Positions 34,084 through 43,875 of a DNA stretch of 64,000 nt are shown here, one piece after another; position 1 is the stretch's first letter; each line of letters starts with the position of its first letter. This DNA is from Gemmatimonadota bacterium (GTDB taxonomy: Bacteria; Gemmatimonadota; Gemmatimonadetes; Gemmatimonadales; GWC2-71-9). The notes beneath the pieces are model-generated. The model ran no database searches and had not been told where the DNA came from. It saw nothing but the letters and a program-made list of their open reading frames with translations. Position numbers and translations under genes: made by a program. Location of the stretch: positions 186,001 through 250,000 of the forward strand of contig JADJAK010000005.1 of assembly GCA_016704275.1 (NCBI GenBank), given 5' to 3'.

Positions 34084-34354
34084 GGGACGCCACTTCGTGC
34101 TGGCGTGGACCATCGTCTTCCTGGCCGCCACCGGGGCGATCGTCGTGCGCCAGCGCGCCGCGTACCAGGCGGGCCGACGCGTCGACAGCCTGCGCATCGA
34201 TCGCGACCGCCTGCGTGAGGCACGCGCCGATCTCCAGTCGAAGCTGGCGGCGCTCAAGAGCCGCCCCGTCCTCGGCCCCAAGATCGCCTTGCTCGGTCTG
34301 CGCACCGCATCGGATTCCGAAGTGGTCTCGCTCCGCGTCGAGCGGGCGCGCTGA
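34049..34354 (+). CDS. ftsL: FtsL-like cell division protein
   Basis: 101 residues from ATG 34049, overlapping the end of rsmH. One transmembrane helix ('FVLAWTIVFLAATGAIVV') is followed by a coiled-coil ('RRVDSLRIDRDRLREARADL', 'QSKLAALKSR'). This bitopic layout plus the position between rsmH and ftsI identifies FtsL, whose sequence is otherwise poorly conserved. FtsL bridges FtsB/FtsQ to the FtsWI synthase. The ftsI ATG follows its stop directly. Confidence 0.8.
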   Translation: MPATNRQRVQVRGRHFVLAWTIVFLAATGAIVVRQRAAYQAGRRVDSLRIDRDRLREARADLQSKLAALKSRPVLGPKIALLGLRTASDSEVVSLRVERAR

Positions 34355-36328
34355 ATGGCGACGCCCGCCGCCCGACTCGTCGCCGTCCAGGCGCTGCTCG
34401 TCCTCGGCGGCGCCATCGTGCTGGGGCGCTCGTTCCAGTTGCAGGTCGTCCAGCACGCGCGGTGGGAAGCGCGGGCGCGGGCGCTCCGCACCGAGAGTGA
34501 CAGCATCGACGCCCGGCGCGGCACGATCTTCGACCGCAACGGCGTGCCGCTCGCCGAGACCCAGGAAGCCTACCGGATCACCCTCGCCAAGAACGAGTTC
34601 ACCGACAGCGCCAAAGTCGTCAAGCTGTTGCTGCGTCTGCCGGGCTTCAGCGCCGAGCGCGTCGCCAAGGCGATGGCGAAGCGCTACCCGAACTTCTACG
34701 ACGAACTGAGTGCCGAAGAGATTGCCCCGCTGCGCGACATGAAGGGGGTGCACTTCGACGTCGTGCGCCGGCGCGTCTACCCCCTGGAACAGTTGGCGCG
34801 GCCGCTCCTCGGTCGACTCGACGACAAGGGCCGCGCCTCCGGTGGCGTCGAGCGGATGCTCGACACCGTGCTGACCGGCACGCCGGGGTTGGCGATCTAC
34901 CTTCGCGACGTCAACAACCAGGTGGTCAAGATCCCCAGCTCGGTCACGCGCGCACCGGTGGCCGGCAAGGATGTCTACCTCACCATCGACCACGCCCTCC
35001 AGGGCATTGTCGAGGGCGAACTCCGACGCGCAGTGGCCGAGTATCGGGCCAAGGGCGGCGACGTCGTGGTGCTCGACGTGAAGAGCGGTGAGCTGCTGGC
35101 CTCCGCCTCCCTTCGCACCGACACCGCCACCGGGCGGCTGGTGCCGAACCTGGGGGCGCTCGTCGAGGCGAATGAGCCCGGCTCGACGGCCAAGCTCTTC
35201 ACCGCGGCGGCCGTCCTGCGCGAGCGCGCCGACACCACGCCGGTCTCGGGTGAGGGCGGCATCTGGCGGGTCGCCCTCCCGGGTGGGAAGAGTCGTTCGA
35301 TCGAGGACGTGCACGCCGAGTCGGGGATGCTGTCGCTCGGAGAGACGATCAAGGTGTCGAGCAACATCGGCATCTCGAAGTTCGGGCTGCGCCTCACGCG
35401 GGAGCAGCAGTTCCTCGCGCTGCGAGACTTCGGCTTCGGGACGCCGGCGCTGCTCGGCATTCCCGGCGAGACGACGGGCTCCCTGCGCAATCCGGTCGAC
35501 TGGGACATTCCCGTCCTCTCCCAGCCTTCGATTTCGCAGGGCTACTTCTACGAGGCTTCGGCGCTGCAGTTGGCCACGGCCTACGCCGCGATCGCCAACG
35601 GCGGCCGCCTGATGGCACCCTCCATCGTGCGCGAGGTGCGGGACGGCGGTGCCAACACCGTGCGCTGGCGTCACACGCCGACCCAGGTCCGCGAGGCGGT
35701 CACCCCCGAGGTGGCGCACCAGTTGATGTCGTACCTCCGGCTCGCCACCGACACCGGCGGTTCCGGGGCGAAGGCGCAACTCGACCGCGCCACCGTCGTC
35801 GGAAAGACGGGGACCGCGAAGGTGCTGGTGCGTGGGCAGTACGTCACCGGCGTCTATCGTGGCTCGTTCGCCGGATTGTATCCGGGCGAGGCACCTGAGG
35901 TCGTGGTCTACGTCATGATCGACCGGCCGAGCGGGATGGAGTTCTACGGCGGATTGGTGGCGGCGCCGATGGTGCGGAACATCCTGCAGCAGTCGCTCGC
36001 GTCGCGGACCTCCCCGCTGAATCGGCCCAGTATCGAGGCGCCGTTGGCGGCGCGCCGCGAGGCCCCACTGGTCGTCACCACGGCGGGCCCCATCAAGCAG
36101 CTGGCCTTCCCGCTCGCCGCACCGACTGAAGCACCCGGTGCGACAGCCGCCGTGCCGATCGTCCAAGGACTCCCGGTGCGCGAGGCCATCGTGGCGCTGC
36201 ATCGGGCCGGCTATCAGGTGCAGCTCGCTGGACGCGCCACCGGGTTGGCCCGCCACACCCTGCCTGTGGGCGGCGACACGCTGGCGCGCGCCCGCATCGT
36301 GACCCTTTACGCCGACTCGATCCCATGA
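34355..36328 (+). CDS. ftsI: division-specific transpeptidase (class B PBP) with PASTA domain
   Basis: 657 residues. A membrane helix at about 8-27, the PBP dimerisation domain with 'IDARRGTIFDRNGVPLAET', then the transpeptidase: active-site S277-T-A-K280, S335-S-N337, and K484-T-G in 'GKTGTAKVLV'. After about residue 575 a linker leads to one PASTA-like domain ('VPIVQGLPVREAIVALHRAG'). A C-terminal PASTA in a monofunctional class B PBP resembles Spo0VD/PBP2X-type proteins more than the E. coli enzyme. It cross-links septal peptidoglycan with FtsW. Confidence 0.94.
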   Translation: MATPAARLVAVQALLVLGGAIVLGRSFQLQVVQHARWEARARALRTESDSIDARRGTIFDRNGVPLAETQEAYRITLAKNEFTDSAKVVKLLLRLPGFSAERVAKAMAKRYPNFYDELSAEEIAPLRDMKGVHFDVVRRRVYPLEQLARPLLGRLDDKGRASGGVERMLDTVLTGTPGLAIYLRDVNNQVVKIPSSVTRAPVAGKDVYLTIDHALQGIVEGELRRAVAEYRAKGGDVVVLDVKSGELLASASLRTDTATGRLVPNLGALVEANEPGSTAKLFTAAAVLRERADTTPVSGEGGIWRVALPGGKSRSIEDVHAESGMLSLGETIKVSSNIGISKFGLRLTREQQFLALRDFGFGTPALLGIPGETTGSLRNPVDWDIPVLSQPSISQGYFYEASALQLATAYAAIANGGRLMAPSIVREVRDGGANTVRWRHTPTQVREAVTPEVAHQLMSYLRLATDTGGSGAKAQLDRATVVGKTGTAKVLVRGQYVTGVYRGSFAGLYPGEAPEVVVYVMIDRPSGMEFYGGLVAAPMVRNILQQSLASRTSPLNRPSIEAPLAARREAPLVVTTAGPIKQLAFPLAAPTEAPGATAAVPIVQGLPVREAIVALHRAGYQVQLAGRATGLARHTLPVGGDTLARARIVTLYADSIP

Positions 36329-37773
36329 CGCTGCAGTCGCTGGTTGCCGTGCTCCGACAGTACGATCTCCTCGTGACCGCCCCAACCGACGATCCGGCGG
36401 TGGGCGGAGTGGCGGTGGACTCGCGTCGCGTCACACCAGGGACACTCTTCATCGCGGAGCGCGGCAGTGATGCCGACGGCCATGCCTACGTCGCCGCCGC
36501 CGTCGCGGCGGGGGCAAGCGCGGTGGTGGTCGAGCACCCGATGGGAAGCGCGGCTCCGGAGATCGTCGTCACGGACGGCCGTGCCGCGGCCCGCCGTCTG
36601 GCGGAGGCGTGGTACCACCATCCGGCGGATGCCCTGCGGATCGTCGCGGTCACCGGAACCAACGGGAAGACCACGACCACGGCGCTGGTGCGTCACCTCC
36701 TCAACGCCGAGGGCACCGCCGGGAGTATCGGCACGCTGGGCGCCTTCGATGGCAGCGGTCGGGCCGTGAGCTCAACGGCCGGCACGCTGACGACACCCGG
36801 CAGCGTCGACATGCAGGCGACGCTCCGCGCGATGGTCGACGCGGGCGTGCGCCATGTCGCGATGGAGGCGTCGTCGCACGCGCTCGACCAGGGGCGACTC
36901 GATGCCATCACGTACGCCGGCGCGATCTTCACCAACCTGACGCGCGAACACCTCGACTACCACCACACGATGGAGGCGTACCTCGCCGCGAAGCTGCGGC
37001 TCGCCGACCTCGTCGCCCCCGATGGCGTCCTCGCGATCAACGCCGATGATCCGGCGTGGTCGGCGCTGCACGGCGATCGGCGGGCGGTGCGTTGGGGCTA
37101 TGCCGCCGATGCCGATCTCCGTATCGAGGAACTGGTGGCGCTCACCGCCGGGAGCCGATTCACCCTCACCGGTCGTTTCGGGACCGCCGAGGTGGCGATC
37201 CCGCTCCCCGGCGAATTCAACGTCGCCAACGCGGTCGGTGCTGCCGCGGTGATGCTCGGCCTCGGGATGCCGATGGCCGAGGTCGTGGCGCGTCTCGGCG
37301 AGTCGCCGCAGATCCCCGGCCGGATGGAGCGGATCATCGATGCGCCGTTCCACGTGATCCGCGACTACGCCCACACCCCCGATGCCTACGAGCGGGTCCT
37401 GGCGACCATCCGTCCGCTGACTCCGGGGCGGATCATCGTGGTCTTCGGCTGTGGCGGCGATCGCGACGGCGGGAAGCGCCCCATCATGGGTGAGATCGCG
37501 GCGCGGCTGGCCGATCACGTCATCCTCACCAGCGACAACCCGCGCACTGAGGACCCCGACCGGATCATCGACGACATCGCGGCGGGGATGCCGAAAGGGT
37601 CGTACGAGCGCGAGCTCGACCGCTACATCGCGATCGCGATGGCCACCGGCCAGGCGCGCCCCGGCGACGTGGTGCTGCTGCTCGGCAAGGGGCACGAGAC
37701 CTATCAGGTGATCGGCCACGAGAAGGAGCCGTTCGACGAGCGCGCGATCGTGCTGGGGTTGGTCGGCCGATGA
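36325..37773 (+). CDS. murE: UDP-MurNAc-L-Ala-D-Glu:meso-DAP ligase
   Basis: 482 residues; the ATG overlaps the ftsI stop. Mur-ligase ATP site 'VTGTNGKTTTTALVRHLL', central 'FTNLTREHLDYHHTMEAYLA', and the C-terminal specificity motif DNPR in 'LTSDNPRTEDPDRI', which marks enzymes that add meso-diaminopimelate rather than lysine. This predicts an A1-gamma type, Gram-negative-like peptidoglycan. The 3' end overlaps murF by 4 bases. Confidence 0.96.
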   Translation: MTLQSLVAVLRQYDLLVTAPTDDPAVGGVAVDSRRVTPGTLFIAERGSDADGHAYVAAAVAAGASAVVVEHPMGSAAPEIVVTDGRAAARRLAEAWYHHPADALRIVAVTGTNGKTTTTALVRHLLNAEGTAGSIGTLGAFDGSGRAVSSTAGTLTTPGSVDMQATLRAMVDAGVRHVAMEASSHALDQGRLDAITYAGAIFTNLTREHLDYHHTMEAYLAAKLRLADLVAPDGVLAINADDPAWSALHGDRRAVRWGYAADADLRIEELVALTAGSRFTLTGRFGTAEVAIPLPGEFNVANAVGAAAVMLGLGMPMAEVVARLGESPQIPGRMERIIDAPFHVIRDYAHTPDAYERVLATIRPLTPGRIIVVFGCGGDRDGGKRPIMGEIAARLADHVILTSDNPRTEDPDRIIDDIAAGMPKGSYERELDRYIAIAMATGQARPGDVVLLLGKGHETYQVIGHEKEPFDERAIVLGLVGR

Positions 37774-39125
37774 GCATCGCGTGGACGGCCGCACAGGTGT
37801 GTGAGGCACTTGGGCTCGCCGCTCCAGGATCCGAGGCGCACTACGCACAGGTCGGTACCGATACCCGCGCGCTCGTCCCCGGCTCGCTCTTCGTCGCGCT
37901 GGTGGGTGACCGATTCGATGCCCACGACTATCTCGACGCAGCACGGGACGCCGGCGCCACCGCTGCCGTGGTCCGCCGTGGCACACCGCCGGTTGAGGGC
38001 CTGACGCTCTACCCGGTCGACGACACGCTTCACGCGCTCGGCGAGCTGGCGCATGCACGGCGCGAACGCTTCACCGGCCCGGTGATCGCCATCACGGGGC
38101 AGAACGGGAAGACGTCGACGAAGGAGATGGTGGCCGCGGTGCTCGCCACGCGCTGGAAGACGCACCGCACCCGGGCCAATGACAACAACCTCGTCGGGGT
38201 GCCGCTGACCGTGCTGCAGGCGCCCGAGGACACCGAGGCGATGGTGGTCGAGGCCGGTGCCAACGTGCCGGGCGAGATTCCGCGGTACCGCGAGATCCTC
38301 CGCCCCGACATCGCCCTCGTCACCAATGCCGGTGCTGGGCATCTCGAGGGATTCGGCTCGGTCGCCGGCGTCGTCAAGGAGAAGCTGTCACTCACGCGCG
38401 ACGTGCCGCTGGCCATCGTCGGGCTCGAACCGGCAGACCTCGTCCCGGGTGCTCGTGCCCTTGCACAGCGAGTGATCACCGCCGGGCTCGGCGACGCTGA
38501 CGTCACGCCGACCAGCGTGACGCTCGCTGCCGACGGACGGCCAGTCGTATCGATCGATGGCCGCACCTTCCACCTCGCGGCCCGTGGCCGGCACCAGGCC
38601 GGGAATGCCATGTTCGCCTGGGGCGTGGCCAGGGAGCTTGGGCTGGATCTCGATGCCGTCGCGAAGGCGCTGGAATCGTTCATCATTCCCGGCGGCCGTG
38701 GCGAACTGAAGCAGCACGGGGCGCTGACCGTCCTGAACGATGGCTACAACGCCAATCCGCAGTCGTTCGCCAGTGTGATCGCCCTCGCGCAGGAGATGCG
38801 GGCCGGGAAGACGCTGGTCTTCGTGGCGGGGACGATGCGGGAACTGGGCGACCACGCCCCGGCGCTCCACGCCGAGGTGGCGGCACAGTTGGCCGAGCTG
38901 CGCCCCGAGCTCCTGGCACTGGTCGGGGAGTTTGTGCCGGCCTTCGCGCCCTACCGGGCCGCCTTCGCCGGCCGACTGCTCGAGGCCCCCGACGCCGAGA
39001 CGATGGGGCCCTTGCTGGCGGAGCGGTTGAAGGGGGATGAACTCGTGGTGTTGAAGGGTTCTCGCGGGGTGACCCTTGAGCGTATCCTTCCCGCCATCCT
39101 GCCACGCGCCGCCACCACCGCCTGA
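37770..39125 (+). CDS. murF: UDP-MurNAc-tripeptide:D-Ala-D-Ala ligase
   Basis: 451 residues. The ATP site is the variant 'ITGQNGKTSTKEMVAAVLAT', followed by 'HRTRANDNNLVGVPLTVLQA' and 'FGSVAGVVKEKLSLT', typical of MurF. The C-terminal domain has 'VLNDGYNANPQSFASVIALA'. It completes the cytoplasmic pentapeptide precursor. It overlaps murE by 4 bases and lies 6 bases before mraY. Confidence 0.95.
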   Translation: MSIAWTAAQVCEALGLAAPGSEAHYAQVGTDTRALVPGSLFVALVGDRFDAHDYLDAARDAGATAAVVRRGTPPVEGLTLYPVDDTLHALGELAHARRERFTGPVIAITGQNGKTSTKEMVAAVLATRWKTHRTRANDNNLVGVPLTVLQAPEDTEAMVVEAGANVPGEIPRYREILRPDIALVTNAGAGHLEGFGSVAGVVKEKLSLTRDVPLAIVGLEPADLVPGARALAQRVITAGLGDADVTPTSVTLAADGRPVVSIDGRTFHLAARGRHQAGNAMFAWGVARELGLDLDAVAKALESFIIPGGRGELKQHGALTVLNDGYNANPQSFASVIALAQEMRAGKTLVFVAGTMRELGDHAPALHAEVAAQLAELRPELLALVGEFVPAFAPYRAAFAGRLLEAPDAETMGPLLAERLKGDELVVLKGSRGVTLERILPAILPRAATTA

Positions 39126-39131
39126 GGGCCG

Positions 39132-40253
39132 ATGCTCTACCACCTGCTCGCCGGCAAGTCGGGGCTGCTGTCCAACCTCCTCACCTACATCTCCTTCCGT
39201 GCGGCGGCCGCCATGGTCACCGCGCTCGGCATCGCGTTCCTGCTTGGCCCGGTGATCATCCGGAAGCTGCACGCGTTGAAGGTGGGGCAGGTGATCCGCG
39301 CCGAAGGGCCGGCCAGCCACCAGGCCAAGCGCGGCACGCCGACGATGGGCGGCATCATCATCATCCTGGCAACGGTGATTCCGACGCTGCTCTTTGCGCC
39401 GCTCACCAACCGCTTCGTCATCGTGAGTGTGGTGGCGATGCTCTGGTGCGGAGCGATCGGCTTCCTCGACGACTACCTCAAGGTGGTCCAGGGCCAGTCA
39501 CGCGGGCTCGTCGCCAAGTGGAAGTTGACCGGACAGGTGACCTTCGGTGTCTCCCTCGGCATCCTGCTGATTGTCTGGCCGGTGGTCAATCCGGCGATGA
39601 TTCCCGCCGAGGGGACGACGGTTCCGTTCTTCAAGTATCTGGTCGTCACCTTCGCGCCGTGGTTGTATGTCGTCTTCGTCACCGGCGTGGTGACGGGCTT
39701 CTCGAACGCCGTCAATCTCACCGATGGACTGGACGGACTCGCGACAGGTCTTTCCACCATCGCGGCCGGCGCCTTCGCCTCCTTCGCGTATGTGCTTGGC
39801 CGTGTCGACACGACGGCGTACCTGAACCTCTTCTACCTCCCCGGCTCGGGCGAACTCTCGATCTTCTGCGCCGCGCTGATGGGAGCGTGCCTCGGCTTCC
39901 TCTGGTTCAACGCGCATCCGGCCAAGGTCTTCATGGGCGACACCGGCTCGCTCGCCCTGGGCGGTGCGTTCGGCACGGTCGCGATTCTGCTCAAGAGTGA
40001 ATTCCTGCTCGTCATCATCGGCGGCGTCTTCGTCGCGGAAGCGGTCTCGGTGATGCTGCAGACCTCGGTGTACAAGTGGAACAAGCGGACCCGGGGCCGG
40101 GAGTATGCCGACTCGCACCGAGTCTTCCGGATGGCGCCGCTGCACCACCACTTCGAGAAGCTCGGCTGGGCCGAGACGACGGTGGTGGTGCGCTTCTGGA
40201 TCCTCGGGATCTTCTGTGCGCTGGTGGCACTGGCCACGCTGAAGCTCCGATGA
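39132..40253 (+). CDS. mraY: phospho-MurNAc-pentapeptide transferase
   Basis: 373 residues with about ten membrane helices. 'HQAKRGTPTMGGIIIILATV', the acidic 'GFLDDYLKVVQGQSRGLVAK', 'NLTDGLDGLATGLSTIAAGA' and 'FMGDTGSLALGGAFGTVAIL' are the conserved cytoplasmic active-site loops, and 'APLHHHFEKLGWAET' is the C-terminal histidine loop. It makes lipid I on the inner membrane. The stop overlaps the murD ATG. Confidence 0.97.
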   Translation: MLYHLLAGKSGLLSNLLTYISFRAAAAMVTALGIAFLLGPVIIRKLHALKVGQVIRAEGPASHQAKRGTPTMGGIIIILATVIPTLLFAPLTNRFVIVSVVAMLWCGAIGFLDDYLKVVQGQSRGLVAKWKLTGQVTFGVSLGILLIVWPVVNPAMIPAEGTTVPFFKYLVVTFAPWLYVVFVTGVVTGFSNAVNLTDGLDGLATGLSTIAAGAFASFAYVLGRVDTTAYLNLFYLPGSGELSIFCAALMGACLGFLWFNAHPAKVFMGDTGSLALGGAFGTVAILLKSEFLLVIIGGVFVAEAVSVMLQTSVYKWNKRTRGREYADSHRVFRMAPLHHHFEKLGWAETTVVVRFWILGIFCALVALATLKLR

Positions 40254-41620
40254 GTCGCTTCACGACGTGGCAGGCGGACGGTCGCGAGGTCGCCGTGGCG
40301 GGACTCGCCCGGAGCGGCGCCGCCGCGGCGCAGCTGCTGCGCGCGCGCGGGATTCCAGTGTATGTCTCGGATGGCGGGGCGGGGGAGAAGGTGCTCGCAG
40401 TCGCCGCGGAGTTGCGGGCGCTGAACGACCCGCAGCTTGACGTGCAGGTTGGCGCACATGACCTGGCGCGGATCGGTCGTTCCGCGGCCCTGGTGCTCTC
40501 ACCCGGGATCCCGCCCACGGCAGCCGTGGTGCGCGCCGCCATCGACGCGGGCGTTCCGGTGTTGGCCGAGGCGCAGCTCGGCCTCGACGCGCTCGCCGGC
40601 GTCCCGTACATCGCGGTGACCGGCACCAACGGGAAGACCACGACCACCGCCCTGCTCGAGCACTTGATGCAGGCCGCTGGCCGGCACGCCGTCGCGGCGG
40701 GCAACATCGGCCTGCCGCTCTCGGACGTTGCGCGCAGCGGCACCCAGCCCGAGTGGTTGGCCGTGGAACTGTCGTCCTTTCAGCTGCACGATTGCCCCGA
40801 CCTGATGCCGGCCGTGGGGATTCTCACCAACCTCGCCCCCGACCATCTCGATCGCTATCCGGACCTGGCCGCCTACTACGCCGACAAGGCGCGCCTCTTT
40901 GCGCGGGCCTCGGGGACGTCATGCTGGGTGACCAACCTCGATGATCCTGAGTCGCGGCGGATGATCGCCGCCGTCCCCGGTCGTCACCTCGCCTTTTCGG
41001 TGGCGCCAGGTGTTCGCGCCGACGCCTGGTATGACCGTCCCAACGACCAGTTGATGCTTGCCGGCGCACCACTGCTGCCGCGCGAGGCGCTCCCGCTCCT
41101 TGGCGACCACAACGTCGCCAACGTCCTCGCGGCGGCGCTGGCGCTCCACGCCACCGGGATCGGCCACGCCGCACTCGCCGACGGCATCCGCAGCTTCCGC
41201 CCGATGGCCCATCGGCTCGAGCCGGTGCGCGAGGTCGATGGCGTGCTCTGGGTCAACGACTCCAAGGCGACCAACGTGGCCTCAACGGTCGTGGCGGTTG
41301 AGGCGATGCAACGGCCGTTCGTCCTCCTGCTCGGCGGCCGTCACAAGGGGGAGCCCTACACCGCGCTGCGCAAGCCACTGGCGGCACATGGCGTGGCGGT
41401 GGTGGCCTATGGTGAAGCGGCTGGACTCATCCAGGCAGACCTCGGCGCCGACATCCGTGTGGTGCCTGCCGGAGACTTCGCGGAGGTCATGGCGACGGCG
41501 CGGGCGCTCGCGCCGCGCGGCGGGGCCGTGCTCCTCTCGCCGGCCTGTTCCAGCTACGACATGTTCGATCACTACGAACACCGTGGCGGCACCTTCCGCC
41601 AGATTGTGGAGTCCTGGTGA
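40250..41620 (+). CDS. murD: UDP-MurNAc-L-Ala:D-Glu ligase
   Basis: 456 residues from ATG 40250. N-terminal Rossmann segment ('VAVAGLARSGAAAAQLLRAR'), ATP motif 'VTGTNGKTTTTALLEHLMQA', 'VGILTNLAPDHLDRYPDLAA' and 'VNDSKATNVASTVVAVEAMQ', diagnostic of MurD. 'LLLGGRHKGEPYTAL' lies in the C-terminal domain. The frame extends upstream inside mraY without family similarity, so the overlapping ATG is preferred. It overlaps ftsW by 4 bases. Confidence 0.96.
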   Translation: MSRFTTWQADGREVAVAGLARSGAAAAQLLRARGIPVYVSDGGAGEKVLAVAAELRALNDPQLDVQVGAHDLARIGRSAALVLSPGIPPTAAVVRAAIDAGVPVLAEAQLGLDALAGVPYIAVTGTNGKTTTTALLEHLMQAAGRHAVAAGNIGLPLSDVARSGTQPEWLAVELSSFQLHDCPDLMPAVGILTNLAPDHLDRYPDLAAYYADKARLFARASGTSCWVTNLDDPESRRMIAAVPGRHLAFSVAPGVRADAWYDRPNDQLMLAGAPLLPREALPLLGDHNVANVLAAALALHATGIGHAALADGIRSFRPMAHRLEPVREVDGVLWVNDSKATNVASTVVAVEAMQRPFVLLLGGRHKGEPYTALRKPLAAHGVAVVAYGEAAGLIQADLGADIRVVPAGDFAEVMATARALAPRGGAVLLSPACSSYDMFDHYEHRGGTFRQIVESW

Positions 41621-42776
41621 GCCCGTCCGCGGTGCGCCATCCGGGTGAATTGCGCTGGGAGACCAACCTCCTGGCCTGCGTGACGTTGACGCTCACCGGT
41701 TTCGGCGTGATGAATTGCTACAGCACCGGCAGCTACGTCACACGGTGGTATGCCGAGTCGTCGCAGCAACTCTCGGGTGCGCTCATCGGCGGCGTCTTCT
41801 TCATCGTGGCCGCGTACGTCGACTACAACGTCTGGCGGAAGTTCGCCAAGCCGATGTTCTACGCGACCCTGGCGGGACTTGTCCTGCTGGCGGTGGTCTC
41901 GATCATCTGGCACCGGGGCAAGGCGCCCTCGTTCCTCGACCGGATCTTTCCCTACAAGCTCGGGGCCCATCGCTGGATCTGGGTCGGCGTGCAGGTGCAG
42001 GTCTCCGAGATCGCCCGATTCACCCTCGCCGCGTATATCGCCATGCGGGCGGCTGACGCCGGGCAGAAGCTGCGACACTTCACGACCGGCTTCCTGCCCA
42101 TCATCGGCGTCGTGATCGGGACCGTCCTGCTGGTGGCGATCGAGCCCTCGCTGTCGATGTCGATCGTGCTGGCGGCGATCGGCACGATGATCATCTTCAC
42201 CGCGGGTGCTCGCATCCCCATTTCCTCCCGCTGGCCGCGATCGCGGCGCTGGCCCTGGTCGCGGTCCTCAAGTTCGACGACGTGCGCAAGGGGCGCATGG
42301 AGACGGCGTCCGTCTCCGCGCTCGAGTGCATTCCGCGCAATGACCAATCGTGCCAGTCGCTGATCGGGTTCGGGAGTGGCGGCGTCTTCGGCGTCGGCTT
42401 CGGCCAGGGGACGCAGAAGCTCGGTCACCTCCCGCTGGCGTATTCCGACTTCATCCTCTCGGTGATTGGCGAGGAGTGGGGCTTCGTTGGCGTGCTCTTC
42501 GTCTGGATCGGCTTTACCCTCTTCTGTTGGCTCGGCCTCCGAATCGCGCGAACAGCCCGAGACCCCTTCGGCACCTACCTGGCCACCGGGCTGGTCGTCG
42601 CCGTCGGATTCACGGCCCTCTTCCACACCGCCGTCGTCACGCGGATGGGACCAGTGACGGGGCTGACGCTGCCCTTCATGTCGGCGGGCCGCTCCTCGTT
42701 GGTGCTGTACCTCTTGTCGGCAGGCGTCCTGGTCAGCATCGGCCGTCGCCGCGGGCGGCCCGCGCGGCAATCATGA
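41617..42776 (+). CDS. ftsW: septal peptidoglycan polymerase FtsW (frameshift at about 42217)
   Basis: SEDS-family glycosyltransferase that works with FtsI. The first frame runs from 41617 and shows SEDS helices and 'APSFLDRIFPYKLGAHRWIW'. It then breaks near 'GTMIIFTAGARIP', between 42210 and 42222. The family sequence continues in another frame: 'FLPLAAIAALALVAVLKFDD', 'QSLIGFGSGGVFGVGFGQGT', 'LPLAYSDFILSVIGEEWGFV' and 'LPFMSAGRSSLVLYLLSAGV', ending at 42776. One missing base, for example in the CCCC run at 42216-42219, explains both halves. Reconstructed length is about 386 residues, normal for FtsW. As ftsW is essential in most bacteria, a consensus error is likely. Confidence 0.88.
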
Positions 42777-43875
42777 CCACCGTCCTGCTGGCTGGTGGTG
42801 GCACGGGCGGTCACCTGATGCCGGCGCTCGCGATTGCCCAGCAGTTGCAGGCACGTCATCCTGAGTGGCGAATGGTCTTCGCGGGCGCCGAACGTGGCAT
42901 CGAGGCGACCGTCCTCCCAGAACGTGGCGTGCCGCACCGTCTCTTCCCCTTCGAACCGATCCATCGCCGGCAGTGGTGGCGCAACCTCAAGTGGCCGCTG
43001 CTTGCCTGGCGCGTGGCCCGTGCCGTCGATCGCATGCTCGACGACGAACGTCCGTCCCTGGTGATCGGGACCGGCGGCTACGTGAGCGGCCCCGTCGTGT
43101 GGCGAGCGGCGCGTCGCGGGATCCCCACGGCGATTCTCGAACTCGATGTGCGGCCAGGCTTCGCCACCCGCCGTGCGGCGCCGATGGTCCAGGAGATCTG
43201 GACGGCATCCTCTGAGGGCTCGCCGCGCTGGGGAGCGCGGCCGCATCGCGCGGTGTGGTGACCGGCGCGCCGATCACACCGCCCGACCTGATGCGTCGTG
43301 ATGCCGCCCGACAGAAGTTCGGCCTGACCGACGAGCGACCGGTGCTGGTGATGACTGGTGGCAGTCAGGGTTCCCTCGCGATGAACCGCCTGATGGCCGA
43401 CTGGCTGCGCGACGGCGGTGCGGCGGATGCCCACCTGATCTGGGCCACCGGGCGGGGCAGCTACCAGGAGTTCGCGCACCATCACCTGCCACCGGATGTG
43501 ACCGTGGTGCCGTTCCTCGATCCGATGGCCGATGCGTGGGCGGTGGCCGATCTCTGTGTGGCGCGTGCCGGCATGATGACGCTCGCCGAGCTTTGCGCCT
43601 GGGGAGTTCCCTCAGTGCTTGTCCCGTTGCCCACCGCCGCCGCGGATCACCAGCGCCATAACGCCGAGGCGATGGCCGCGGCGGGCGCAAGCGTGATGCT
43701 GCCACAGGCGGGACTCACGGCGCAGCACCTGGGCGAGACGCTCACGGCGCTGCTGGCCGACGCCCCGCGCCGCACCGCGATGGCGACGGCCGCGCGCATG
43801 CGGGGCAAGCCCGACGCGGCGCAGGTGATCGCCGAACGGTGTGAGGCGCTCATGGCCTCGGGTGGATCGCAGTGA
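42773..43875 (+). CDS. murG: lipid II synthase MurG (frameshift at about 43216)
   Basis: GT28 glycosyltransferase adding GlcNAc to lipid I. The N-terminal domain from ATG 42773 shows 'VLLAGGGTGGHLMPALAIAQ' and 'LVIGTGGYVSGPVVWRAARR'. The frame breaks between 43213 and 43219. The C-terminal domain continues in another frame with 'AALGSAAASRGVVTGAPITP', 'VLVMTGGSQGSLAMNRLMAD' and 'VARAGMMTLAELCAWGVPSV' through 43875. Without correction the first frame stops at 43261. Inserting one G in GAGGGCTC (43214-43220) joins the halves into a standard protein of about 367 residues. It is probably a sequence error, as for ftsW just upstream. Confidence 0.88.

Noticed and set aside
33836..36385. Minus-strand open frame of 849 codons opposite ftsL and ftsI
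   Set aside because: Antisense shadow of clearly coding genes; composition is biased and no family motif is seen.
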